This document shows, piece after piece, positions 8,971 to 18,219 of a stretch of 64,000 nucleotides of DNA (its first letter is position 1; every line of letters begins with the position of its first letter). The notes beneath the pieces are model-generated. The model worked only from the letters and a program-made list of their open reading frames with translations. It was not told the origin of the DNA and searched no databases. The DNA comes from an uncultured Clostridia bacterium (GTDB taxonomy: Bacteria > Bacillota > Clostridia > Christensenellales > QALW01): positions 135,274 to 199,273 of the forward strand of contig CAKSKV010000003.1 of NCBI GenBank assembly GCA_934465535.1, written 5' to 3'. The position numbers were made by a program, and so were the translations under genes.

Positions 8971-9576
8971 GTGGATATCCGAAAGCAAGTAAAAGAAATT
9001 ATCATAAATAACGGCGGCATTGCAAAATCTGCTGATTTTGTCGCTGCCGGAATCAGGGCGGCAGATGTTGTAAACATGTGCAACGCCGGAATACTTTCCC
9101 GTGTGCGGCACGGCTATTATGAGCTTACGGAAAAGAGCGGGGTTTCCGAGGAACGGCTTCTTGCAGCCCTCGTTCCGAAAGGAATTGTTTGCGTTGAATC
9201 GGCTCTTTTTCATTACGGCTACTGCGATTTTGCTCCGCGCAAGTGGTCGATAGCGGTCCCTCGTTCTATGTCAAGGACGAAGCTTAATGTGGATGTTCTC
9301 GCTCTGCAACCTTACTATGTGCAAGCGGAACTGTACGGTTTGGGTAAGACCGCAGATAATTTCAATGGCGTTATCCTTCCCGTATATGACCGTGAACGCA
9401 CCATTTGTGATTGCTTCAAATACCGTTCAAAACTTGACAATGAGATTTTTAATAAGGCGCTAAATGCTTACGCAAATGATACCGAGAAAAATCTGAACAA
9501 CCTTTCTGCGTATGCAAAAAAACTGCGTGTATATAAAAAAGTTACCGAACTGATGGAGGTGTTGCTGAATGGCTGA
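8971..9576 (+). CDS. abiEi: AbiEi-type antitoxin of a type IV toxin-antitoxin system
   Basis: 201 residues. The N-terminus (IRKQVKEIIINNGGIAKSAD onward) is the winged-helix domain typical of AbiEi antitoxins, followed by the conserved RVRHGYYEL segment, a VCVESALFHYG region and a C-terminal antitoxin domain with YDRERTICD. GTG at 8971 is chosen as start because AAAAAGGTGA lies just before it; an upstream TTG in frame (8872) would overlap the promoter. The last 8 bases overlap the toxin gene. AbiEi neutralises AbiEii without binding it and represses the operon in characterised systems. Confidence 0.88.
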   Translation: MDIRKQVKEIIINNGGIAKSADFVAAGIRAADVVNMCNAGILSRVRHGYYELTEKSGVSEERLLAALVPKGIVCVESALFHYGYCDFAPRKWSIAVPRSMSRTKLNVDVLALQPYYVQAELYGLGKTADNFNGVILPVYDRERTICDCFKYRSKLDNEIFNKALNAYANDTEKNLNNLSAYAKKLRVYKKVTELMEVLLNG

Positions 9577-10465
9577 TATAGCGGCATCCGTGCTTGCACG
9601 ACTGAAAAACAGGGCTGCCGAAAGCGGAAGAAGCTATCAGCTTTGTCTGCAGCTCTTTTGCCAAGAGGAATTCCTGCGCCGTTTGGAGAAATCCGAATAT
9701 GCAGAAAACCTTGTGCTTAAGGGCGGCTTGTTTATCTATTCCCTTACCGACTTTGACAGCCGAGTAACGGTTGATGTTGATTTTTTGCTCAGACAAATGC
9801 CGAATACGCCCGAGCAGTTGAAAACCATGTTGGAGAAAATTATCGCTGTACCCACCGGAAACGATTTTATCACTTTTGAAATCAAAGATGTTGTACCTAT
9901 CTCCGTCGCCAAAAAGTATGCGGGAATCGGCGCATCGGTAGTTGCTTATATTAAGAACACCAGAACTCCGTTCAGTATTGATTTCGGTGTGGGTGATGTT
10001 ATTGTGCCGAAGCAGGAAAAGCGAAAAATTCCGACACAGCTTTCCGACTTTTACGCTCCGACGGTAAATACATACTCCCTTGAAACAACCATTGCCGAAA
10101 AGATGGACGCTATCCTCAGCCTTATGGAATTCTCCAGCAGAATGAAGGATTACTACGATATTTATTATCTTGCCAATAAATTTGATTTTGACGGTAAAAT
10201 ATTAACAGAAGCACTCAAAAGAACTTTTGTTAATCGCGGGCACAGCTTTACTGTTGAGCAGTTTGAGCAGGTAATAACCTTTGGCAGCGATGATGTCATG
10301 CAGAGAAAATGGAAAGCCTTCTGCCGCAAAATTGATACAAAAACCGATGACTACGGCACCGTATTAAAAACGATAAATGCCTTCTTGGCAAAGCCGTTTT
10401 CCGCCGCGGCAAAGAACAGCGAACTCACCGAAAAATGGTCTGCCGCCGACGGCAAATGGATATAG
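9569..10465 (+). CDS. abiEii: AbiEii-type nucleotidyltransferase toxin
   Basis: 298 residues. The DUF1814/AbiEii family nucleotidyltransferase motifs are present: LKGG at residues 50-53, the metal-binding D69-x-D71 in VTVDVDF, IAEKMDAI in the middle and RMKDYYDIYYL after it. Related toxins transfer nucleotides to tRNA and arrest growth, giving abortive phage resistance or plasmid stability. The gene begins inside the antitoxin gene, so translation is coupled. Base composition of the pair is richer in A/T than neighbouring genes, consistent with horizontal transfer. All key residues are present, so it is probably active. Confidence 0.9.
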   Translation: MADIAASVLARLKNRAAESGRSYQLCLQLFCQEEFLRRLEKSEYAENLVLKGGLFIYSLTDFDSRVTVDVDFLLRQMPNTPEQLKTMLEKIIAVPTGNDFITFEIKDVVPISVAKKYAGIGASVVAYIKNTRTPFSIDFGVGDVIVPKQEKRKIPTQLSDFYAPTVNTYSLETTIAEKMDAILSLMEFSSRMKDYYDIYYLANKFDFDGKILTEALKRTFVNRGHSFTVEQFEQVITFGSDDVMQRKWKAFCRKIDTKTDDYGTVLKTINAFLAKPFSAAAKNSELTEKWSAADGKWI

Positions 10466-10581
10466 AAGGCGGGGAACAGAGAAAGATCGTATTATGGCAA
10501 ATCCGATTAAAGGCTCATTTTATAACGCAGCTTTTGGTTTTATGAAATTTCAATTCAAGCTATAAATACGCTGTTATCACT

Positions 10582-12900
10582 CTATTCCCAAAAATCCTCC
10601 AGCAGGTCGCGGTAGGAGCGCTCCTCCTGCGACAGATAATGCATCTGCCACTCCTGCGGCATAAGCTCGGTATAGGGCGGGCGCGCATAGCGCGAATCGA
10701 TAAGCAGCACCACCCCGCGGTCGGTATCGGTGCGTATTACCCGTCCCGCCGCCTGAAGCACCCGGTTAAGCCCCGGATATACATATGCATAGCCGTAGCC
10801 GTCCATATCTACGGAATCGAAATATTCCTTTATAAGGTTGCGCTCCGGCGACAGCTGCGGCAGCCCGACCCCCACTATAACGGCGCCTATAAGCCGTTTG
10901 CCCGGCAGATCCACTCCTTCGCCGAAATGGCCGCCCAGCACCGAAAAGCCCACTACGCCCTCCTCGTTTTCAAAACGGGAAATAAAGCTTTCTTTATCCC
11001 TGCGGCTCATGTTTGGCACATGCACCGCCACCGGCACCTGCGGGCAAAGCGCGCAGAATTCCTTAAGCACCCCGTTAAGAAACGCGTAGGAGGGGAAAAA
11101 CACAATATAATTGCCCTTTTTTATCCGTATTGTCGCTCTTATCCGCTTGGCTATGGGCAGGCAAGCCTGCGCTCGGGAGGAATAGGCGGTGTTTATGCCG
11201 TCGTCCGCCACCACCAGCAGATTATCCGGGTCAAAGGGATAGGGCAGCTCAAAATAGTAGCTGTTTTCATCCGCCCCGAGCATATACATATAGTATTCAT
11301 GCGGTGATATGGTAGCGCTGAAAAGCACGCTTGCCCGCGCAAGCTCCAGCGTTTTGCGCACAAACGCCCCGGTGTGCACGCACAAAAGATGCAGCGAGCA
11401 ATCCGCCGCCAGCACATAGCACCTGTGATATTCCGGGCGGTAATGCTCAAATACCATCATAAAATCCGAAAGCAGCCGGGAAAGTTCCGCCGCGGCGGGC
11501 GGCAGCGGATGCTCCGCCTCCTCCCCCAGCTTCTCCATTATCCGGGCAGAAGCGGCATACACCGCCGCAGGCGGCTGCTCCAGCAGAAAGCCCTGCTCCT
11601 CCCTGCCCCTGCACAGCCCCTTAAGCTGCCCCTCAAGCCTGCGCAGCAGCCCCGAAAGGGCAGGAAAATCCTCCAGCTCCCGCCGCAGACGCGCTATCAT
11701 TGCGGGGCTTAGCCTTGCGGAAAAAATATCCCGCGTGCGCTCCACAAGGTTGTGCGCCTCGTCCACAAGAAACACGCTGTCGCGGCGGCTGTTCTGAAAA
11801 TACCGCCTGAAGCGTATCGAGGGGTGAAAGGCATAATTGTAATCGCATATTATGCAGTCGCAATACTCGCTTATCTTCAGGCTCAGCTCAAAGGGGCACA
11901 GTCCGTATTTCTCCCCCAGCTCTCTCACCCGTGCGGGAGAAAACGCATCCTCCGCCAATATCTGCGGCAGATATTCGTGCTGCTTTATTTCATAATCCCG
12001 GCAGTACGGGCATTTCTCCGGGTCACATTCCCGCTTTTCCATAAGGCAGGCCTTGTCCTTTGCGGTTATGCATATGCTCTTTAAGCGCAGTCCGCCCCGC
12101 CGCATAAGCTCAAGGGCGCGCACCGCCGCCTCTGCCGTCTGTTCCTTTGCGGTAAAATAAAACACCCGCCGGCACAGCCCCGTCCCCAACGCCTTAAGCG
12201 CGGGAAACAGCGTAGCCGCCGTTTTGCCGGTGCCCGTAGGCGCCTGTACATACAGTGTTTTTTTGTTTTTTACGGCCATATATACCTGCTGCGCCATCTC
12301 AAGCTGGCTGGGCCGGTACTTGGGAAAGGGAAATTGCAGCTCCGCAAGGGATACATCACGCCTTTGCCCGTGCCGCACCGTTTCGTCGCTTATGCGCGCG
12401 TAGTCCTCCACCATGGCGTTAAAGCGGGCGCACAGCTCCTCAAAGCTTGCCTGCGTGATAAAATCCCGCGTTTTTCCGTTTTGCATTTGATAATATGTCA
12501 GCCGCAGGTTTACGCTTGAAAGCCCTTTATCCAGCGCATATATAAACCCGTATATCCACAGCTGCGCATGATATGCCGGATAATGCTCCCATTCCAGCTC
12601 CTCAAGGGGAAGATAGGTGGTTTTTATCTCGTGCACCTGCGCCGCGAGCGGCACTATACCGTCTGCCCGCCCCTCAATGGTGAGCATATATTCCGGCCTT
12701 TCCAGCGTAACGGAAAGGGGTACCTCCTTAAGGTATCCCTCCTCCTGCTCTGCCTGGAGCCGCCTGTGCGCCGCCGCTCCCTCCAGCGCGCGCCTGATGC
12801 TTGCCCGCGCCGCAATAAGGTCGCCCTGCGCGCAGTAATATTCCGCAAGCTCCCGCGCCGAAAGGCGAACCTCCGGCTTTGCCTCCTGCACGCCGCTCAC
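10582..12900 (-). CDS. PD-(D/E)XK nuclease fused to an XPD/DinG-like iron-sulfur helicase
   Basis: 772 residues. Residues 1-180 form a PD-(D/E)XK nuclease-like domain with GRADG (D80) and E91-I-K93. The helicase part has Walker A PTGTGKT (221-227), four cysteines (C285, C292, C297, C300) spaced for an XPD-type 4Fe-4S cluster, DEAH at 380-383, and a C-terminal helicase domain ending with QAAGRVIRTDTDRG. This fits superfamily 2 DNA helicases of the Rad3/XPD/DinG group acting in DNA repair, with an added nuclease as in some Clostridia. The start is a GTG overlapping the atpC stop (GTGA), with AAGGAG at good distance, so it is the last gene of the ATP synthase operon and probably translationally coupled. 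Confidence 0.88.
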   Translation of the reverse strand: MSGVQEAKPEVRLSARELAEYYCAQGDLIAARASIRRALEGAAAHRRLQAEQEEGYLKEVPLSVTLERPEYMLTIEGRADGIVPLAAQVHEIKTTYLPLEELEWEHYPAYHAQLWIYGFIYALDKGLSSVNLRLTYYQMQNGKTRDFITQASFEELCARFNAMVEDYARISDETVRHGQRRDVSLAELQFPFPKYRPSQLEMAQQVYMAVKNKKTLYVQAPTGTGKTAATLFPALKALGTGLCRRVFYFTAKEQTAEAAVRALELMRRGGLRLKSICITAKDKACLMEKRECDPEKCPYCRDYEIKQHEYLPQILAEDAFSPARVRELGEKYGLCPFELSLKISEYCDCIICDYNYAFHPSIRFRRYFQNSRRDSVFLVDEAHNLVERTRDIFSARLSPAMIARLRRELEDFPALSGLLRRLEGQLKGLCRGREEQGFLLEQPPAAVYAASARIMEKLGEEAEHPLPPAAAELSRLLSDFMMVFEHYRPEYHRCYVLAADCSLHLLCVHTGAFVRKTLELARASVLFSATISPHEYYMYMLGADENSYYFELPYPFDPDNLLVVADDGINTAYSSRAQACLPIAKRIRATIRIKKGNYIVFFPSYAFLNGVLKEFCALCPQVPVAVHVPNMSRRDKESFISRFENEEGVVGFSVLGGHFGEGVDLPGKRLIGAVIVGVGLPQLSPERNLIKEYFDSVDMDGYGYAYVYPGLNRVLQAAGRVIRTDTDRGVVLLIDSRYARPPYTELMPQEWQMHYLSQEERSYRDLLEDFWE

Positions 12901-13391
12901 CTGTGCTCTCCTTCCGCGCCGCCGCTGCTGCCGCCGGATGTATCCCCGCCGTCCGGCTTTCCTTCTCCGAACCTTGCTTCAGCGCGCCCCTTAAGGGAGC
13001 GCAGCCTTGCCTGCGCACGCTCAAGCGCCCATACATGGCGCTGTATTTCGTATTTGTTGTTTTCCCTCTGCGCCGCCTCAAGATGCCTCTTGGCGCGCTC
13101 AAGCGCCTCCTGTGCGCGCTGAGCGTCAATATCCTCCAGCCACTCTATGGACTGCGCGAATATATACACCTTTTCCCCCAGCACCTCAAGAAAACCGCCC
13201 GTGCACACCGCCGTGCGCTCTTTATCCTCTATTATCACCTTTATTTCGCTGGGGGCAAGCGCCGCCACCACCGGCTCGTGCTGATACAGCACCCCCATTT
13301 TACCAAGGGGGGTATCCACGGTAAGGGACTGCGCAGGCCCGGTATAAAACACCCTGTCCGGCGTAACTATCTCAAGGGCGAAGCTTCTCAT
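12897..13391 (-). CDS. atpC: F-type ATP synthase epsilon subunit
   Basis: 164 residues. Epsilon is part of the F1 central stalk and regulates catalysis. The N-terminal beta-sandwich is clear (FALEIVTPDRVFY, then LGKMGVLYQHEPVVAALAPSE) and is followed by the two-helix domain (DAQRAQEALERAKRHLEAA). A Gly/Ser/Glu-rich tail of about 30 residues makes it longer than the usual 130-140. I take ATG at 13391, overlapping the atpD stop by four bases; a longer reading upstream has no family similarity. Confidence 0.93.
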   Translation of the reverse strand: MRSFALEIVTPDRVFYTGPAQSLTVDTPLGKMGVLYQHEPVVAALAPSEIKVIIEDKERTAVCTGGFLEVLGEKVYIFAQSIEWLEDIDAQRAQEALERAKRHLEAAQRENNKYEIQRHVWALERAQARLRSLKGRAEARFGEGKPDGGDTSGGSSGGAEGEHR

Positions 13392-14782
13392 TGCGCCAGC
13401 TCCTTTGCCTTTTGACGCACCTCGTCGATATCTCCCACCATATAGAAGGCCGCCTCCGGCAGATCGTCCGCCTCCCCGTCCACTATGCAGCGGAAGCTCT
13501 CGATGCACCTGTCAAGGGGCACATATCTGCCCTTCATGCCGGAAAAGCCCTCCGCCATAAACATGGGCTGGGAGAGAAACTTCTGTATTTTGCGCGCCCG
13601 CGCCACCACCAGCTTATCCTCGCGGCTCAGCTCGTCCATGCCCAGTATTACGATTATATCCTGAAGCTCGCGGTATCTCTGCAATATCTCCTGCACCGAC
13701 CGCGCCACGCGATAGTGCAGCTCGCCCACTATATCCGCCTCCAGTATCCGGGAGGTGGAATCAAGCGGATCCACCGCCGGATATATTCCCATCTGGCTTA
13801 TGGTTCTTGAAAGCACCGTTGTTGCATCAAGATGGGAAAACACCGTTGCCGGCGCCGGGTCCGTAAGATCGTCCGCCGGGACATATACCGCCTGCACCGA
13901 GGTTATGGAGCCGTCCTTCGTGCAGGCGATTCTCTCCTCCAGCTCGCCCATTTCCTGAGCCAGCGTGGGCTGATAGCCCACTGCGGAGGGCATGCGCCCA
14001 AGCAGCGCGCTTACCTCGCTGCCCGCCTGTATATAACGGAATATGTTGTCTATAAACAGCAGCACATCCTTTTTCCTGTCGTCACGGAAATATTCCGCCA
14101 TGGTAAGCCCCGTAAACGCCACGCGCATACGGCTTCCCGGCGGTTCGTTCATCTGCCCGAAGGCAAGTGCCGTCTTTTCCAGCGTTCCGGAGGCCGCCAT
14201 CTCGCCCAGCAGATCGCTGCCCTCGCGCGAACGCTCTCCCACGCCCGTAAACACCGAATATCCGCCGTGCTCCGTGGCTATGTTGTGGATCATCTCCAGT
14301 ATCAGCACGGTCTTGCCTACGCCCGCACCGCCGAAAAGCCCAATCTTTCCGCCGCGTACATACGGCGCCAAAAGATCGATTACCTTGATGCCCGTTTCCA
14401 GTATCTCGGTGCTGAACACCTGCTCGTCATACCTTGGCGCCGCGCGGTGAATGGGCCGCCGCTCCCCCTCGATGGGGCCGCGCCTGTCCACCGGCTCTCC
14501 TATAACATTTACGGTGCGCCCCAGCGTGCCCTCGCCCACCGGCACCTTTATCGGCTCTCCGGTGGCAATGGCCGTCATGCCGCGCACCAGCCCCTCGGTG
14601 GCATGCAGCGCTATGCACCTTACCGCGCCCTCCGGCAGCAAAAGCGTACACTCCAGCCACACCGTGCGCTCCTGCTCCGGGCAGGGCACATATATGGCCT
14701 CGTGGATACGCGGAACACAGCCTTCAAACACCGCGTCCACCACCGCTCCTATAACCGCTGTTATCTTTCCCTTTACTTCCAT
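13388..14782 (-). CDS. atpD: F-type ATP synthase beta subunit
   Basis: 464 residues, the expected length. This is the catalytic subunit of F1, making ATP at three sites. The Walker A loop GGAGVGKT is at residues 151-158, followed by the catalytic-glutamate region GVGERSREG, the Walker B strand DVLLFIDNI and the C-terminal DELSREDKLVVARARKIQKF region. All expected motifs are intact. It lies between atpG (75-base gap) and atpC (4-base overlap). Confidence 0.97.
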   Translation of the reverse strand: MEVKGKITAVIGAVVDAVFEGCVPRIHEAIYVPCPEQERTVWLECTLLLPEGAVRCIALHATEGLVRGMTAIATGEPIKVPVGEGTLGRTVNVIGEPVDRRGPIEGERRPIHRAAPRYDEQVFSTEILETGIKVIDLLAPYVRGGKIGLFGGAGVGKTVLILEMIHNIATEHGGYSVFTGVGERSREGSDLLGEMAASGTLEKTALAFGQMNEPPGSRMRVAFTGLTMAEYFRDDRKKDVLLFIDNIFRYIQAGSEVSALLGRMPSAVGYQPTLAQEMGELEERIACTKDGSITSVQAVYVPADDLTDPAPATVFSHLDATTVLSRTISQMGIYPAVDPLDSTSRILEADIVGELHYRVARSVQEILQRYRELQDIIVILGMDELSREDKLVVARARKIQKFLSQPMFMAEGFSGMKGRYVPLDRCIESFRCIVDGEADDLPEAAFYMVGDIDEVRQKAKELAQ

Positions 14783-14857
14783 TGACCTTTGCCCCTCGGT
14801 TTTTTGATATCCGGCCGTCCCGGTTTTTGCTTTTTCACGCGTCCTTAAGCGCGCCGG

Positions 14858-15739
14858 CTATTGCTTCCCCGCCGCGTCCGCTCCGGCGGCGATCTCCGTG
14901 ATCTCCCGCGTTACCGCGCTCTGACGGGTGGCGTTATATTCAAGATTCAGCTTTTCCAAAAGCTCCTCGGCATTCCTTGTGGATTCGTCCATTGCCTGCA
15001 TGCGCTTGCTGTGCTCGCTTGCGTAGGACTGCACCAGCATGCCGTAAAGCTGCCCCAGCACATACTGCGGCACCAGCGCCGTTATTACCTCCTGCGGCCC
15101 AGGCTCGTAGGATATGTCAGCATCGCGGAAATCGGGGTCGTATGTTACATCTCGGAAATCCTGTATCAGCAGCGGCAGCAGCCGGGCAACGCGCACCTCC
15201 TGGCGCACCTTGTTTATCATGTGGGTGTAAACCACCATGGCCTCGTCTATGCTGCCCGCCTCCATGCGCTCGGTTATGCTTTCCATTATGCGCCGCGCCG
15301 CGCTTATAGTGGGCGGATCCAGTATGTCGCGGTATTCATAATCCGTTTTTATACCCTCGCGCCGGAAAAATTCCGCCGCCATCGCTCCCACCGTAATAAG
15401 CGTGACCCTGCCGCTGCAGGCCCGCATGGCCTCCAGCGCCGCCGCGCATACATCGTGATTGTAGCCGCCGGCCATGCCGCGATCCGAAGCAATGACAACA
15501 AAGCACACCGCTCCGCCCTCCCTGCGGGTACGCTTGAGATATTTATGCGAATAATCCGGCATGTGCGACAGTATGTGCTTTATCGCCTGACGGGCATGGT
15601 CGGAATACATCCTGTTGCTTTGATACATAAGCATTGCGCGGCGTATGCGGCTTGTGCTTATAAGATACATGGCGCGCGTAAGCTCCGCCGTGCTGCTCAC
15701 CGACCGTATTCGCTTTTTTATGTCATAGGCGCTGCTCAT
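14858..15739 (-). CDS. atpG: F-type ATP synthase gamma subunit
   Basis: 293 residues, normal for gamma, the rotating shaft of F1. The N-terminal helix (DIKKRIRSVSSTAELTRAMYLIS) and the C-terminal helix (EHSKRMQAMDESTRNAEELLEKLNLEYNATRQ) that together form the coiled-coil shaft are both conserved; SDRGMAGGYN marks the middle domain. ATG at 15739 overlaps the atpA stop by four bases, giving translational coupling. Confidence 0.96.
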   Translation of the reverse strand: MSSAYDIKKRIRSVSSTAELTRAMYLISTSRIRRAMLMYQSNRMYSDHARQAIKHILSHMPDYSHKYLKRTRREGGAVCFVVIASDRGMAGGYNHDVCAAALEAMRACSGRVTLITVGAMAAEFFRREGIKTDYEYRDILDPPTISAARRIMESITERMEAGSIDEAMVVYTHMINKVRQEVRVARLLPLLIQDFRDVTYDPDFRDADISYEPGPQEVITALVPQYVLGQLYGMLVQSYASEHSKRMQAMDESTRNAEELLEKLNLEYNATRQSAVTREITEIAAGADAAGKQ

Positions 15740-17328
15740 TTTTCCGCAGCCTCCGAAGCCTCCGCAGGCTTCAGCGCAGCATCACCCTGCGCGTTCCCGC
15801 TCTGCGCGGCCGCTTCGCTGCCTTCCGGCGCCATCGTTTCTGCCAGCACCGCACGCGCCGCTTCGTCAATTATCTCCTTTGAAGCGTCGCTTATCTTATC
15901 CTCATGAGTAATCTCATAGGGCACCTCCGGGTGCATACGGTATATCCTGTCAAGATAGGCCTTGAAAAAAGCCTGTATTTCCGCCGGCTTAAGCCCCTTT
16001 AACAGCTCTCCGGAAAGCGCATAAAGCAGCAGCGCCTCCTGCGCGTAGGTGTAATGCTCGTGCTGCGCCTGCTTAAGCGCCTCGCTCAGCCTTTCGCCGC
16101 GTCTGAGCGCCGCCACCGTGGCAGGCTCAAGGTCGCTGCCGAAGCGGGCAAAAACCACAAGCTCCTGATATTGCGCAAGCTCAAGGCGCATCCTGCCCGA
16201 AAGCTTGCGTACGCACCTGCCCTGCGCCGCGCCGCCCACACGGGATACCGACAGCCCCGTATTTATTGCCGGACGGGCGCCGGAGCGGAATTTTTCCGCA
16301 TCCAAAAAAATCTGTCCGTCCGTTATGCTTATTACATTTGTGGGGATATAAGCGCTTATGTCGCCGTTCATGGTTTCCACTATGGGCAGCGCCGTAAGCG
16401 AACCGCCGCCCGCCTCCGGGGACAGCTGCGCCGCTCTTTCCAGCAAGCGGGAATGCAGATAGAACACATCTCCCGGATAAGCCTCGCGTCCCGGCGGTCT
16501 GTGCAGCAGCAGGGATAGCGTGCGGTAGGACACCGCATGCTTTGAAAGATCGTCATACACTATAAGGGCATCCATGCCGTTATACATAAAATATTCCCCC
16601 AGCGCACATGCCGCATAGGGACATACATACTGCATTGAAGCGGTATCGGAGGCCGAAGCGCACACCACCGTTGTGTATTCCATGGCGCCGTTTTTCTGCA
16701 GCGTCTGCACCGTGCGCGCCACCCTCTGCGCCTGCTGGCCTATGGCAACATATATGCACACCATCCCCTTGCCCTTTTGGTTCAGTATGGTGTCCACCGC
16801 TATGGAGGTTTTGCCTATCTCCCTGTCGCCTATTATAAGCTCTCTCTGACCCCGTCCTATCGGAATCATGGAATCTATGGCCAGAATACCGGTCTCCAGC
16901 CTTCTGTTTACCGGACCGCGCTCTATTATGCCCGGCGCGGGAAATTCAATGGGGCGATAGGCGGCGCATTTTATCTCTCCCTTTCCGTCAATGGGCGCGC
17001 CCAACGGGTTCACCACCCGCCCCAGCATCGCCCTGCCGCACGGCATTTCCATAACACGCCCGGTGCCCGCCGCGCTCTCGCCGCTGCATATTCCCGCGTG
17101 TCCGTAAAAAACCGCCACGCCCACTTTGTTCTCTTCAAGGTTCATGGCAATTCCGTAAGCGCCGCTTGCAAAGCTTATAAGCTCGCCGCTCCTTACCCCG
17201 GTCATATCCGATACCGTTGCTATGCCGTCCGCCGAGGATATAACGCTGCCCACCGCGTTTACCGCAGGCTGATTTTTGAATTGACCCAGCCGCTCCCTGA
17301 GCGCCGCCGTCAGCTCCTGTGAAGTCAT
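15736..17328 (-). CDS. atpA: F-type ATP synthase alpha subunit
   Basis: 530 residues. This non-catalytic nucleotide-binding subunit alternates with beta in F1. The P-loop reads GDREIGKT instead of the commoner GDRQTGKT but keeps the G-x4-GKT pattern. VAIGQQAQRVA, YDDLSKHA and RPAINTGLSVSRVGGAAQ are standard. A low-complexity tail rich in Glu and Ala (about 30 residues) follows the normal C-terminus. I start at ATG 17328, with GAGGTGGGG just upstream; a GTG three codons earlier is possible. The N-terminal helix that normally contacts the delta subunit is present. Confidence 0.96.
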   Translation of the reverse strand: MTSQELTAALRERLGQFKNQPAVNAVGSVISSADGIATVSDMTGVRSGELISFASGAYGIAMNLEENKVGVAVFYGHAGICSGESAAGTGRVMEMPCGRAMLGRVVNPLGAPIDGKGEIKCAAYRPIEFPAPGIIERGPVNRRLETGILAIDSMIPIGRGQRELIIGDREIGKTSIAVDTILNQKGKGMVCIYVAIGQQAQRVARTVQTLQKNGAMEYTTVVCASASDTASMQYVCPYAACALGEYFMYNGMDALIVYDDLSKHAVSYRTLSLLLHRPPGREAYPGDVFYLHSRLLERAAQLSPEAGGGSLTALPIVETMNGDISAYIPTNVISITDGQIFLDAEKFRSGARPAINTGLSVSRVGGAAQGRCVRKLSGRMRLELAQYQELVVFARFGSDLEPATVAALRRGERLSEALKQAQHEHYTYAQEALLLYALSGELLKGLKPAEIQAFFKAYLDRIYRMHPEVPYEITHEDKISDASKEIIDEAARAVLAETMAPEGSEAAAQSGNAQGDAALKPAEASEAAEK

Positions 17329-17414
17329 CCGCCCCACCTCATTCGTCTTTCTTTGCCGCCCGTAACGCCGCTGCGGCCCTGCATATCTGCGTTTTGCCCG
17401 TTTATGCCGCCTTT

Positions 17415-17660
17415 TCAGGCCTTTTCGGGGGTCTCCTGCTGCTCCTTTGTAAGGAAGGTCTTTATTGCGCGCAGCTTTGCCTGCACGGAATAATCCTCTA
17501 TCCTGTCCCTGAAGGCAAGCTTCATGCCCCCTATGAGCGCAGGATCGGTAATAAACATTATCCCGCTCACGCCGAAGCGCCGGCTCAGCTCCTCCTCAAG
17601 ACGCCTTGCCGTATCCTCCGAGAGTGCCGCCGCCGTATAAACTATCAGCTCACAGCTCAT
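17415..17660 (-). CDS. atpH: Shortened ATP synthase delta subunit (C-terminal domain only)
   Basis: 81 residues, against about 175-180 for typical delta/OSCP. Its position between atpF and atpA is that of atpH. The sequence ends with DPALIGGMKLAFRDRIEDYS and VQAKLRAIKTFL, matching the conserved C-terminal delta region (IGG...D.S...KL..L). The N-terminal helical domain that binds the top of F1 is absent, and the upstream atpF frame leaves no room for it. GAGGAGG precedes ATG 17660, and the start overlaps atpF by 11 bases, so this looks like a real gene rather than a frameshifted remnant. How the peripheral stalk attaches here is unclear. Confidence 0.82.
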   Translation of the reverse strand: MSCELIVYTAAALSEDTARRLEEELSRRFGVSGIMFITDPALIGGMKLAFRDRIEDYSVQAKLRAIKTFLTKEQQETPEKA

Positions 17661-18144
17661 GCTTTGAAGCCTCCTCAAGACTGGCTTTAAGCAGCTCCTC
17701 CTGCTGCTGCGGGCTCAGCTGCCCCGGCAGCACCGCCGCCGCCACATCCACCGCCAAAGCGGCGGCAGCCTGACGCTGCTGCTCCTTGGCCTGACGCGCG
17801 GTTTCCTCGGCCTGTACATGCGCCGCCTGCGTGATATCCTCCGCATCCCTGTGCGCCGCGGCGATTATTTCCTCGGCCTGAGCATGCGCCTTGGAGAGCA
17901 CCGTATAGCACTCGCTTCTGGTGGTCTGCTCCAGCTCCTTTTTCTGCTGCTCCAGCTGCTCCGTCTTTAACTGCGCCGCAGCCAGCGCCTCATCGGCGGC
18001 ACGGGTCTCCTCCGCAACCGCAGTGCGCCTTTTGTCCATAAACTTTTTCATCGGTTTATAAACAAGCAGCCGCAGAATTACAACCATTACTATAAGATTT
18101 ATTATGTGCAAACCCACATAAAGCGGATCAAGCAGCTGTTCCAT
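17650..18144 (-). CDS. atpF: F-type ATP synthase b subunit
   Basis: 164 residues. The peripheral-stalk subunit has one N-terminal membrane span (about residues 9-30: LHIINLIVMVVILRLLVYKP) and a long Ala/Glu/Gln-rich coiled coil. Length and layout are normal. AAAGGGGAT precedes the ATG. The C-terminus runs into the short atpH gene. Confidence 0.94.
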   Translation of the reverse strand: MEQLLDPLYVGLHIINLIVMVVILRLLVYKPMKKFMDKRRTAVAEETRAADEALAAAQLKTEQLEQQKKELEQTTRSECYTVLSKAHAQAEEIIAAAHRDAEDITQAAHVQAEETARQAKEQQRQAAAALAVDVAAAVLPGQLSPQQQEELLKASLEEASKHEL

Positions 18145-18219
18145 AAGCGGTATCCCCTTTTGCTCTTTATTGCTCTTTTATTGCTCTTTACAGAGTCTTT
18201 TGCCGTTGTTTGCTTCTGC

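Noticed and set aside
10494..10565. Short reading frame of 23 residues after abiEii
   Set aside because: No good ribosome site, no family and too short to support.
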